The notes: generated by a model from the letters alone, not told the origin. A stretch of DNA of 9,877 nucleotides from an uncultured Bacillota bacterium (GCA_946408315.1 CAMJRV010000058.1:1-9877), one strand, 5' to 3'. Counted from the stretch's first letter, positions 1 through 5,945 are shown. Made by a program: numbers and translations.

Positions 1-726
1 TATCAGGAATTCCATGAGAGCCAGAATGCCGGGCCGGTCGGAAAAGGTCCCCGTCTCGCGAAAAGCGCAAAGCTGCAGATAAACGGCTATCATCCAGCCT
101 TCGGTATACATCTTGATGCTTTCCGCAATTTTCGGTGTAATGGAAATTCCGGCAAGGGAGTAATAACGGCGGATATCTTCCGCGTCCAGCCGCAGATCGG
201 CAAAAGTAATGTGCAATACCCTGTGCCCGGCGACGCGGGCAAGCAGATCCCGCCTGAGCACCTGAGTTATAATGATGATATGTAATCTTCTGCCGCCATG
301 CTCGACAAGAGCGGCAAAAAAATCCGGCAGCAGGGCCTCCTGCAGAAAGTGGAAATTGTCGATTACAAGATAGGCTTCATGACCGCAATCGATGGATCGC
401 AGGGCATCGGCGGCCTCACCGACGGTAGCAGCATTGGGCAATTCGATATGCAAGAGGCGCTGCCCTGCCCGGCTGTCAATCTGATCGATCTTCCGGCATA
501 GACGGCGAAACGCCGCCCCTGGCGCTTCATCTACGGCGGTGAACCAATAAACAGGCGTATTTTTCGGAACGGAGGTTTCAAGATAATCCCGCACGGCAGT
601 AGTCTTGCCATAGCCGGGCGGGGCCTCCACGATGGCGGCAGATACAACCTGCAGGCTGTCCAGCTTTTTCTTCAGCCGCTGGGAATAATAGTGCGGTTCG
701 CCTTGAGATTCGTGCTTTTGATTCAC
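1..726 (-). CDS. MalT-like (LuxR-family) ATP-dependent transcriptional regulator, N-terminal part
   Basis: Only the first 242 codons are present; the gene continues past the left edge. They form a STAND-type NTPase domain as in MalT and the large LuxR-family (LAL) regulators. A Walker A loop, APPGYGKTT, is at residues 35-43. A YWFTAVDEA strand at 60-68 matches the family's 'W.sLD' region. A Walker B strand, YLVIDNFHF, with Asp123, follows. The TEGWMIAVYLQL helix at 208-219 corresponds to the family's conserved 'TEGW..gLqL' segment. In full-length relatives a TPR-like sensor region and a C-terminal LuxR helix-turn-helix follow; neither is in view, so DNA binding is inferred. I chose the GTG start at 726 because AAGGAGG lies 7 bases upstream. 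The frame stays open to an ATG at 825, but that codon has no ribosome binding site. The inducer is unknown. Confidence 0.88.
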   Translation of the reverse strand, partial: MNQKHESQGEPHYYSQRLKKKLDSLQVVSAAIVEAPPGYGKTTAVRDYLETSVPKNTPVYWFTAVDEAPGAAFRRLCRKIDQIDSRAGQRLLHIELPNAATVGEAADALRSIDCGHEAYLVIDNFHFLQEALLPDFFAALVEHGGRRLHIIIITQVLRRDLLARVAGHRVLHITFADLRLDAEDIRRYYSLAGISITPKIAESIKMYTEGWMIAVYLQLCAFRETGTFSDRPGILALMEFLI

Positions 727-733
727 CTCGCCG

Positions 734-740
734 CCTCCTT
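734..740 (-). promoter_or_regulatory. Ribosome binding site that sets a GTG start
   Basis: AAGGAGG on the minus strand, 7 bases before the GTG at 726. It outranks the in-frame ATG at 825, which has only A/T-rich sequence before it. Confidence 0.8.
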
Positions 741-839
741 TATTACGGTCTTTTCCATAGCGATTCGGCTGCCTCCGGGATATCCGATTGTCACCGCGGA
801 TATCGTTCGTTGCCGATTGCTCCATTTATATTTTGGTAA

Positions 840-868
840 ATTATACCGCATATTAAGGGCGTTGTAAA
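840..868 (-). promoter_or_regulatory. Sigma-A type promoter of the MalT-like regulator
   Basis: On the minus strand TTTACA (863-868) and TATAAT (840-845) are separated by exactly 17 bp. Transcription would start near 833, giving an untranslated leader of roughly 105 bases before the GTG start. The -35 box lies inside a small inverted repeat, GCGTT-4-AACGC (859-872), a possible operator. Confidence 0.7.
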
Positions 869-994
869 ACGCATCTGAGATTCTGTAATATCCTGCCTGC
901 ATTTCTCATCATTTAACCTGCTTTATTTGATTACAATCCAATAGGCATATTGTGTTTAGTCCATTGTAGCGTGATCGCTTGCGTTTGCAGTAGA

Positions 995-1480
995 TTAGCT
1001 GTCGCGCATTTGCCTCAATAAAAGTGTCGCCATCTCAATGGACAAGGCTATACAAAGCGACAACAGCTCGTCCTTAGAATTGGCAATATCAACCTCATAG
1101 TTGTCTCCCCAGACATTTTTCTTTTTAGTGAGGTGCATAATCACATTACCGTTTAAATCACTCATTCGATAGTTGTGGGCAGGAACATCGCCAATAACTT
1201 CCCAGTCAATGCCGTTTATAGAATAGGAAGCACCAAGAGTGAGTCTGCGTTTTACGGTGGCCCTCTTTGTTCCTCCAATAAACACGTCGTATTTTGGTAC
1301 AAGCAGAGAGAGCCTTTGCCGGATAGTTGCCTTTACATCTCCCGCCATATCGGTAATACAATAATGCTGAAATACCGGCCAAATACCGCCTTTTACGAGA
1401 AAAGTGTCTTCACCGGTTTCAGTTTTGATTGTAAATGTATCGCGCATTGTTAGTCGCTTTTGAATGATGTAGTATTTCAT
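995..1480 (-). CDS. LURP-one-related protein (YxjI-like, tubby/scramblase-like fold)
   Basis: A 161-residue protein of the LURP-one-related family, which includes Bacillus subtilis YxjI and plant LURP1. The family folds as a 12-stranded beta barrel round a central hydrophobic helix, like Tubby and phospholipid scramblases; its bacterial role is not established. Visible signs are the opening MKYYIIQK followed by RDTFTIKTETGEDTFLV, the LVPKYDVFI strand, the SINGIDWEVIGDVPAHNY block, and GDNYEVDIANSKDELLSLCIALSIEM, whose final hydrophobic helix fits the barrel core. I chose the ATG at 1480 over a GTG at 1486 because GGAGGG (1486-1491) lies 5 bases before that ATG and overlaps the GTG. Length is normal for the family. 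There is no signal peptide, so it is probably cytoplasmic. Confidence 0.87.
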   Translation of the reverse strand: MKYYIIQKRLTMRDTFTIKTETGEDTFLVKGGIWPVFQHYCITDMAGDVKATIRQRLSLLVPKYDVFIGGTKRATVKRRLTLGASYSINGIDWEVIGDVPAHNYRMSDLNGNVIMHLTKKKNVWGDNYEVDIANSKDELLSLCIALSIEMATLLLRQMRDS

Positions 1481-1543
1481 TCGCACCCTCCATGAGTTAT
1501 TGGCGCACCTTCCTATACTGCATGAACACTCGTTTCTGAGAAA

Positions 1544-1572
1544 ACTATATCACGATTTTTTACAATTATCAA
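1544..1572 (-). promoter_or_regulatory. Sigma-A promoter of the LURP-one-related gene, with extended -10
   Basis: On the minus strand TTGATA (1567-1572), a 17-bp spacer and TATAGT (1544-1549) preceded by TGA, which forms an extended -10 motif. The predicted start near 1537 leaves a leader of about 55 bases before the ATG at 1480. Confidence 0.72.
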
Positions 1573-1626
1573 CATATATTGTATTATTTTACTATTCGTT
1601 TCCAGGCTGACAGATCTCAGGCAAGT

Positions 1627-1648
1627 ATAAAAAAGTGCACCTTTTTAT
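1627..1648. repeat. 22-bp near-perfect AT-rich palindrome
   Basis: ATAAAAA and TTTTTAT arms flank GTGCAC, itself a palindrome; only one base pair breaks the symmetry. It lies in the 386-base gap between the hepT stop and the LURP-one start, about 70 bases from the tRNA-derived repeat. It may be a protein binding site or an element end; neither is demonstrated. Confidence 0.5.
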
Positions 1649-1716
1649 GGCTTATTTCTTTTTGACTTCTTTATTCACTGATTCCATGCATTCAAGACCT
1701 TTAGTCACAGAATCCT

Positions 1717-1736
1717 ACACCTTACTCGTTTTCCAG
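1717..1736 (-). repeat. Copy of the tRNA-Ser anticodon-loop/variable-arm segment (candidate att site)
   Basis: Nineteen of 20 bases match 2952-2971 inside tRNA-Ser, in the same orientation; the single difference changes GCGAG to ACGAG. The matching block begins exactly at the first base of the anticodon loop (CTGGAAA), a classic crossover zone of tyrosine integrases, and stops in the variable arm. Outside the 20 bases no tRNA similarity remains. The two copies bracket the mntA-hepT operon. I infer the distal attachment site of a small decayed integrative element; a partial tRNA duplication is the alternative. Confidence 0.6.
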
Positions 1737-1740
1737 TAGT

Positions 1741-1785
1741 AAAAAAGGGCACTTTGGCTAGTGTCATGTGGTACTGCCAAGTGCC
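1741..1785 (-). terminator. Rho-independent terminator of the mntA-hepT operon
   Basis: On the minus strand a long stem (GGCACTTGGC paired with GCCAAAGTGCC, extended by AGT/ACT with small bulges) is followed after one base by six T residues. It lies about 90 bases beyond the hepT stop in the right orientation. Confidence 0.75.
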
Positions 1786-1872
1786 ATTCCAATTTGTAAG
1801 TTTCAACGCTTATTCTTTTTTTATTGATACAGGATATAACGCGGTATTAAGAAGTATTTTCGCGTTCTGCTA

Positions 1873-2199
1873 TCAAATTTTCTTTATCAAATCGCCTAGC
1901 ACAGGCAGATCATTGGTTACTGTTAGATACACGTCTTCCATGCGCAGGGTTTGATATTTATGTGCCGCAACATCTCTGAATCCGGCAACTTCTCGCCATG
2001 GAACCTGTTTATGTTGATCCACTAGCTCTCTGGTAAGGCTTTTTACAAGTTCGCCAATATTGATCAGCGTCATGCATACTGCACGTTTCAACTTTTCATC
2101 GTCAAGAAAAGTATCCTCGCTTACGTCTCTCACCAGATCCACAGCAATATCTATTTCTTGTAAAATTTTATTTAATATCTGCCGATCTCTATTGTTCAT
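1873..2199 (-). CDS. hepT: HepT-like HEPN toxin (DUF86), ribonuclease
   Basis: A 108-residue HEPN-domain protein of the HepT/DUF86 family. These are toxins of HEPN-MNT (type VII) toxin-antitoxin pairs that act as RNases when not modified by the partner. The catalytic motif R-x4-H-x-Y is intact as RDVAAHKY, with Arg75, His80 and Tyr82. The tyrosine corresponds to the residue AMPylated by MntA in the characterised Shewanella system. The rest is all-helical, including an INIGELVKSL helix typical of the family. I chose the ATG at 2199, which overlaps the end of mntA by 11 bases and implies translational coupling; an in-frame TTG at 2211 is possible. Gene order is antitoxin then toxin. With both active-site halves intact, the pair is probably functional. 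The sequence is visibly more AT-rich than thrC or gltX, as expected for acquired DNA. Confidence 0.9.
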   Translation of the reverse strand: MNNRDRQILNKILQEIDIAVDLVRDVSEDTFLDDEKLKRAVCMTLINIGELVKSLTRELVDQHKQVPWREVAGFRDVAAHKYQTLRMEDVYLTVTNDLPVLGDLIKKI

Positions 2200-2476
2200 A
2201 AACCGGCACAACCTTTCCTAATGTGATCATTGAATCTTTCGGAAGTGGGCCATGAATAACATCGACACTTGTATTAAGTTCACTTTCTAAGTGATACTTC
2301 AATCTTGCAAGGGTAAGCAGAGAAACTGCGGGAACAGTAAATTCGACCAATACATCAACATCACTGTTGTTATTGGCCGTTCCCTCAGCATAGGAACCAA
2401 AAACGTTCACAGTTTTGATCGAATAGTCAGGAGCGATTTTTTGCACTGCCTCTTGTATTATTGGTATAGAAAGCAT
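2189..2476 (-). CDS. mntA: MntA-like minimal nucleotidyltransferase antitoxin
   Basis: A 95-residue minimal nucleotidyltransferase (MNT). The family signature GS-x10-D-x-D is present as GSYAEGTANNNSDVDV, with Gly27-Ser28 and metal ligands Asp39 and Asp41. A third carboxylate is probably Asp72 in TSVDVIH. In studied HEPN-MNT pairs this enzyme transfers AMP from ATP onto the HepT tyrosine and so silences the toxin. The start is secure: AGGAGGTGA ends 4 bases before the ATG. It is the first gene of a two-gene operon, overlapping hepT by 11 bases, with its own promoter containing a palindrome at the -35 box that could serve autoregulation. The basic residue often seen after GSxA is Glu here (GSYAEG), which also occurs in active relatives as far as I recall. 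Confidence 0.88.
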   Translation of the reverse strand: MLSIPIIQEAVQKIAPDYSIKTVNVFGSYAEGTANNNSDVDVLVEFTVPAVSLLTLARLKYHLESELNTSVDVIHGPLPKDSMITLGKVVPVYEQ

Positions 2477-2499
2477 ACCGTCACCTCCTCTATAGTTGA

Positions 2500-2530
2500 A
2501 TTATATCCAATAAAGGTGGTTGTTGCAACA
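2500..2530 (-). promoter_or_regulatory. mntA-hepT promoter with a palindromic operator over the -35 box
   Basis: On the minus strand TTGCAA (2523-2528) and TATAAT (2500-2505) are 17 bp apart. The -35 box is the centre of the perfect 10-bp palindrome TGTTGCAACA (2521-2530). Just upstream (2541-2570) lie related AACAT/ATGTT arms: AACAT and ATGTT flank 7 bases. This layout is typical of autoregulated toxin-antitoxin promoters; repressor binding is inferred. Confidence 0.68.
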
Positions 2531-2599
2531 TTTCACTAACGAATGTAACAACATATTTACGATGTTATCTAGGTAGTGGAAAAATATTTTGCTTTATAT

Positions 2600-2847
2600 C
2601 TTTTCTTTTCCATACAGGAATCCTCTGCAAAAAAGGGCAGAACTACTGATTTTCCCAATGGTCCCATTGGTGGGCAACGCAAGCTGCGCTTGCTCCTCCG
2701 GTCTCTTCGTTCCCTTCGCTGTCGCATTTTCCATTGCAGCTAACCTTCGCCTGCGGCTACGCTGTCCGTTTTGCCATCAAAGCCTCTGCAAGCCTTCGGG
2801 CAAAAAGGCAAGCTGGGGAAAATCCGCATGGGACACTCTCACCCACC
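2600..2847. other. GC-richer, hairpin-rich non-coding stretch
   Basis: No frame here has a ribosome binding site or recognisable protein content. The sequence switches from AT-rich to a C/G-rich stretch full of short repeated words (several CTTCG, GCAAGC/GCTTGC) and small hairpins, e.g. GCAAGC-TGC-GCTTGC (about 2679-2693) and AGCC-TTCG-GGC (about 2791-2802). The composition differs from both neighbours. It could be a dispersed palindromic intergenic repeat or the debris of an inserted element. I recognise no family. Confidence 0.4.
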
Positions 2848-2871
2848 GTGGGTTCGAGTCCCACGCGCAAC
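2848..2871 (+). pseudogene. tRNA 3'-end remnant (T arm and acceptor strand only)
   Basis: GTGGG-TTCGAGT-CCCAC makes a perfect five-pair T stem with a canonical seven-base loop, followed by GCGCAAC as a would-be 3' acceptor strand, then the terminator. No GTTGCGC-like 5' strand, D arm or anticodon arm lies in the 100 bases upstream, so the tRNA is headless. It faces tRNA-Ser and shares its terminator. It may be a tRNA truncated by the adjacent repeat-rich sequence, or a tRNA 3' segment left by an integration event. Confidence 0.5.
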
Positions 2872-2875
2872 TTCA

Positions 2876-2915
2876 AAAAATAAAAATACCACCGTTCGGT
2901 GGTATTTTTATTTTT
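2876..2915. terminator. Bidirectional Rho-independent terminator
   Basis: A perfect 18-bp inverted repeat with a GTTC loop. The arms end in A5TA5 and T5AT5, so a T-rich tail follows the GC core (ACCACC/GGTGGT) on both strands. It serves tRNA-Ser on the minus strand and the tRNA remnant on the plus strand. Confidence 0.9.
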
Positions 2916-3002
2916 GGCGGAGAGCATGGGACTCGAACCCACGGGGCTTTAACACCTTACTCGCTTTCCAGGCGAGCTCCTTAGCCACTCGGTCAACTCT
3001 CC
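2915..3002 (-). tRNA. tRNA-Ser(GGA)
   Basis: An 88-base class II tRNA. The acceptor stem is GGAGAGT against GCTCTCC, with discriminator G and an encoded CCA. The anticodon stem CTCGC/GCGAG closes the loop CTGGAAA, so the anticodon is GGA, reading UCC. A long variable arm follows, then the T arm GTGGG-TTCGAGT-CCCAT. It decodes serine and is a common integration target. The 20 bases from the anticodon loop into the variable arm (2952-2971) recur at 1717-1736. Confidence 0.95.
2952..2971 (-). repeat. tRNA-internal copy of the 20-bp direct repeat (candidate att core)
   Basis: The segment of tRNA-Ser from the anticodon loop through the 3' anticodon stem into the variable arm, repeated with one mismatch at 1717-1736. 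The copies lie 1,235 bases apart. Confidence 0.6.
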
Positions 3003-3035
3003 AAGACCTGTGTACCGCTACAAGACACATTTAAT

Positions 3036-3064
3036 AATTTAACACACATTGTCCATAAATGCAA
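3036..3064 (-). promoter_or_regulatory. Promoter of tRNA-Ser
   Basis: On the minus strand TTGCAT (3059-3064), a 17-bp spacer and TAAATT (3036-3041). Predicted start near 3029, about 27 bases before the tRNA 5' end. The same -35 hexamer and spacer length occur before tRNA-Glu. Confidence 0.65.
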
Positions 3065-3090
3065 GTACTTGCGCAAATAATTATTTGCGC
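3061..3090. repeat. Two abutting perfect palindromes (12 bp and 20 bp)
   Basis: GCAAGTACTTGC (3061-3072) and GCGCAAATAATTATTTGCGC (3071-3090) are each perfectly self-complementary and share two bases. CCATAAAT (3053-3060) and ATGTATGG (3095-3102) form an imperfect outer inverted repeat. The block lies between the divergent promoters of tRNA-Ser and the diguanylate cyclase gene and touches the tRNA -35 box. A dimeric regulator's operator is the likeliest reading. Confidence 0.6.
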
Positions 3091-3131
3091 TTAAATGTAT
3101 GGATTTTCTTGCTTATATTTCCATAAATAAT

Positions 3132-3160
3132 TTGAATCTTTCTCGCATTTGAAGTATAAT
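3132..3160 (+). promoter_or_regulatory. Sigma-A promoter of the diguanylate cyclase gene
   Basis: TTGAAT (3132-3137), a 17-bp spacer and TATAAT (3155-3160). Predicted start near 3167 gives a leader of only about 23 bases. Both hexamers are identical to those before gltX. Confidence 0.78.
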
Positions 3161-3189
3161 TTTCCCGAACAGGAGGTCGTCTCTGATAT

Positions 3190-4296
3190 ATGGAAATTAG
3201 AAAGCCGAATCTATCCTTCGATCTATGGCGAGAAAAAATAATCCGTGTCTTCTACATAATCATTGTTTTGATTTTCACTGTAGAAGTCGTAGTATTTTTC
3301 GCTTTTCGGGGGCATGGCCTCATAAGCGAGGGTGTTACCGACTTTCAATATATCATCAAGTATATTCTCCTGCCCACGCTGGTTAACATAATTTTAGTTA
3401 CCGTCTGCCACCAGATCAACAAAATGAGCATCAAGCCTCAAATCAAAAACTATTCTATCCTGATCACCCTTTCCCTGTTTGCCGCCGTAATCGCTTTCGT
3501 CCATTATATTGTCGAAGCTGTTCTGACGGTTTTCGCAATTCCTGTTTTTCTGACCATACTATTCGGAAAAAAAAGAATAACCGGAGTGATCGCGATCATC
3601 AACGGTATTTTGCTCATTTTCTCCACGGCCCATTCCGCAATGTACAGCAATTCCGTCTTTTTTTACCTGAATGCGGTCGTTGCGTTCACACTTCTGGTTT
3701 CGGCATATCTGCTGAGCACCGTCTTAATTGCTTATAATAAAGCGAACAGCGATTACATCTACACAAGCTATAAAACACAGGTATCTCTGAATGAACAGGC
3801 CAGAAACGACTCTCTGACAGGGTTATACAACAGAAAGACCTTTCAGTCCCTGTTGAAGCTTACCATGGAGAAATCGAAGAAATTAAAATCCCCAATGTCG
3901 CTGGCCATCATCGACCTGGATGATTTTAAAGAAGTCAACGACACCTTCGGCCATCTGGAAGGGGATCAGGTGCTGCTTCAATTCACCGAACTGATTAAAC
4001 AGCAATGTAATGATGTCGAGGCCCATGTTTCTCGCTACGGAGGAGACGAATTCGCGATCATTTTCCCCGGCGCTTCCAGAGAACTCGCCTATCTCCGGCT
4101 GGAAGCCTTGCGCCAGCGCTGCAGACATGTCCATCATGCCAAGGTCAGATCCGGAAAAATCAGCTTCAGCGCAGGAATTTCCCACTATCTCGAAGGAGAT
4201 ATGGATGAAACGCTCCTGTTTCACCAGGCCGATTCCGCCCTGTATCTGGCAAAAGAAAACGGAAAAGGCCAGACTTCCATCTATTCGCAGCAATGA
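3190..4296 (+). CDS. Membrane-anchored GGDEF diguanylate cyclase
   Basis: A 368-residue enzyme predicted to make cyclic di-GMP from two GTP at the inner face of the membrane. About six hydrophobic segments fill residues 17-185, followed by a short linker and a GGDEF domain (about 205-366). Catalytic features are complete: DSLTGLYNR (207-215), IDLDDFKEVND with metal ligand Asp242 and Asn250, and the signature GGDEF at 284-288 in SRYGGDEFAIIF. The product-inhibition I-site (RxxD five residues before GGDEF) is absent; DVEA stands there, so feedback inhibition is unlikely. I recognise no PAS, GAF or EAL domain, so the membrane half is presumably the sensor. The ribosome binding site AGGAGG (3171-3176) lies 13 bases before the ATG, unusually far, but a stop codon just upstream leaves no earlier in-frame start. 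Confidence 0.95.
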   Translation: MEIRKPNLSFDLWREKIIRVFYIIIVLIFTVEVVVFFAFRGHGLISEGVTDFQYIIKYILLPTLVNIILVTVCHQINKMSIKPQIKNYSILITLSLFAAVIAFVHYIVEAVLTVFAIPVFLTILFGKKRITGVIAIINGILLIFSTAHSAMYSNSVFFYLNAVVAFTLLVSAYLLSTVLIAYNKANSDYIYTSYKTQVSLNEQARNDSLTGLYNRKTFQSLLKLTMEKSKKLKSPMSLAIIDLDDFKEVNDTFGHLEGDQVLLQFTELIKQQCNDVEAHVSRYGGDEFAIIFPGASRELAYLRLEALRQRCRHVHHAKVRSGKISFSAGISHYLEGDMDETLLFHQADSALYLAKENGKGQTSIYSQQ

Positions 4297-4353
4297 TTGA
4301 TGCGCTCTGTCTTATGGAGATCCGGCCCTTTATCTTTTATGGGAAAGCCGCCG

Positions 4354-5829
4354 TTACTTTAAGGAATTCCTCACAGCGCCTTTCATTTCGTCCTTGTCAA
4401 GCACATCCCTGTGCCTGATTTCCTTCGTTTCCAAGCCTTTTAATCCTGCGGGGATTCTCACCCCGGTCTTTTCGTGCAGTGCCTTTACATTGGCGAATCC
4501 GTCTTTCTCGATATCCAAACCGATGGAGGCTGCTACGCTGTCTGCAAATTTATAGGCGCTTGCAGTGGATGCGATCACCGTTACAGTCTCATCTCCGGTC
4601 GCCTTTCTGTAATTTTCATAAACTTTATATGCCACCGCAGTATGGGTATCCATGAGATAGCCGTTTTCCGCATACATCTTTCCGATCGACGCATTGGTTT
4701 CCTCAACCGTCGCAAAATCAGCCCAGAAGTCCGAAAGTCCTGTTTTGATCCCCTCGCTGACTTCATATTTCTTGTTCTTTTCCAGACTTTCCATCAACCC
4801 GGCAACCGCTGCGCCGTCACCGGCGCTCAGATGATAGAGAAGCCGTTCGAGATTGCTGGAGATCAGAATGTCCATGGACGGAGAATTGGTCAGATAGAAT
4901 TCCCGCTCCACGTCGTAAATTCCGGTGTTGATAAAATCGCTCAACACCTTGTTTTCGTTCGAGGCACAGATCAGCCGGTTTATCGGAATGCCCATTTCCC
5001 TGGCGTAATACGCCGCAAGTATATTTCCGAAATTTCCGGTCGGCACCACGACATTGATCTTATCGCCGGCACAAACCGCGCCTTTTTCCAGAAGCTTGGC
5101 GTAGGAATAGACATAATAGGCCACCTGAGGAATCAGCCTGCCGATATTGATGGAATTCGCCGAGGAAAGCTTGCAGCCGAGCTTTTCCAGCTCATCCGCA
5201 AATTCGCTGTCATTAAATATTCTCTTCACACCGGTCTGGGCGTCGTCAAAATTCCCGCGAATGGCAAACACGTGAGTATTCTGCCCTTCCTGAGTCGTCA
5301 TCTGCCTCTCCTGGACCTGACTCACCCCTTCGTTCGGGTAAAAAACGATGATTTCCGTGTTCGGCACGTCTGCAAATCCTTCCAGAGCCGCCTTACCCGT
5401 GTCTCCGGAGGTTGCCGTGAGCACCACGATCTTCTTGTCTTCTTTTTCCTTCTCCATCGCCGTCGTCATCAGATACGGCAGGATGGAAAGCGCCATATCC
5501 TTAAAGGCCGCCGTCTTTCCGTGGTACAGTTCAAGGAAATAGGCTCCTCCCGCCTCGACCAGCGGAACGATCTCGGCAGCTTCAAACTTATCGTCATATG
5601 CGCCGTTCACACAGCGCTGGAGTTCTTCTCCCGTGTAATCGGTAAAAAAGCGGTGGATCACCTCAAACGCAATCTCCCGATACGTCTTTCCCTTCATATC
5701 CTCCAGGGCAAACGGCAGCTGCGGAATGCTTTCCGGAACGAAGAGCCCTTTATCTTCGGCGATTCCCTGAATGACCGCCTGTGCCGCGTTTTTGATCTCT
5801 CCGCTTCCTCTTGTACTTTTATATTTCAT
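4354..5829 (-). CDS. thrC: Threonine synthase
   Basis: A 491-residue PLP enzyme that converts O-phospho-L-homoserine to L-threonine, the last step of threonine biosynthesis, in the cytoplasm. It matches the long (E. coli/yeast type) threonine synthases in length and motifs. The N-terminal YKSTRG comes first. The PLP lysine is Lys110 in HGKTAAFKDMALSILP. The substrate/cofactor loop ATSGDTGKAAL is at 139-149, and the phosphate-binding glycine loop PTGNFGN is at 263-269. The ATG at 5829 is preceded by GGGGAGGA with about 10 bases spacing. The gene stands alone: no hom or thrB adjoins it, so the rest of the pathway is elsewhere. It converges on the diguanylate cyclase gene with 57 bases between stops and no convincing terminator there. 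A long antisense open frame across it has no coding support. Confidence 0.97.
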   Translation of the reverse strand: MKYKSTRGSGEIKNAAQAVIQGIAEDKGLFVPESIPQLPFALEDMKGKTYREIAFEVIHRFFTDYTGEELQRCVNGAYDDKFEAAEIVPLVEAGGAYFLELYHGKTAAFKDMALSILPYLMTTAMEKEKEDKKIVVLTATSGDTGKAALEGFADVPNTEIIVFYPNEGVSQVQERQMTTQEGQNTHVFAIRGNFDDAQTGVKRIFNDSEFADELEKLGCKLSSANSINIGRLIPQVAYYVYSYAKLLEKGAVCAGDKINVVVPTGNFGNILAAYYAREMGIPINRLICASNENKVLSDFINTGIYDVEREFYLTNSPSMDILISSNLERLLYHLSAGDGAAVAGLMESLEKNKKYEVSEGIKTGLSDFWADFATVEETNASIGKMYAENGYLMDTHTAVAYKVYENYRKATGDETVTVIASTASAYKFADSVAASIGLDIEKDGFANVKALHEKTGVRIPAGLKGLETKEIRHRDVLDKDEMKGAVRNSLK

Positions 5830-5869
5830 CTGTCATCTTCCTCCCCGACAAAAATTTGTGTTATTCAAA

Positions 5870-5888
5870 ATCGAAACAGTCTTTCGAT
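5870..5888. repeat. Inverted repeat in the thrC leader/promoter region
   Basis: ATCGAAA and TTTCGAT, perfect 7-base arms separated by 5 bases, 41 bases upstream of the thrC start. I found no good -35/-10 pair for thrC here, so it could be an operator or a leader stem. No T-box or riboswitch sequence was recognised. Confidence 0.45.
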
Positions 5889-5945
5889 ACAAGTCGTAAT
5901 TAATATTTAATTTTATCAAAAGATGGCTCATTAAACAAGATAAAT

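Noticed and set aside
298..501. 67-codon plus-strand open frame
   Set aside because: It is antisense to the ATPase domain of the MalT-like regulator, whose Walker motifs fix the coding strand.
2589..3034. Overlapping open frames on both strands over the repeat-rich stretch and tRNA region
   Set aside because: They read through the tRNA-Ser gene, the tRNA remnant and the terminator; phrases such as GLEPTVGESVP and RAWDSNPRG are translated tRNA sequence.
4297..4353. Terminator between the diguanylate cyclase gene and thrC
   Set aside because: Only 3-bp GGC/GCC and CCC/GGG pairings are present, with no T-tract; not supportable.
4474..5910. Long plus-strand open frame (478 codons) across thrC
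   Set aside because: It is antisense to a complete threonine synthase with intact PLP motifs. The product is rich in Arg/His/Ile/Phe without any family signature, and no ribosome binding site precedes it.
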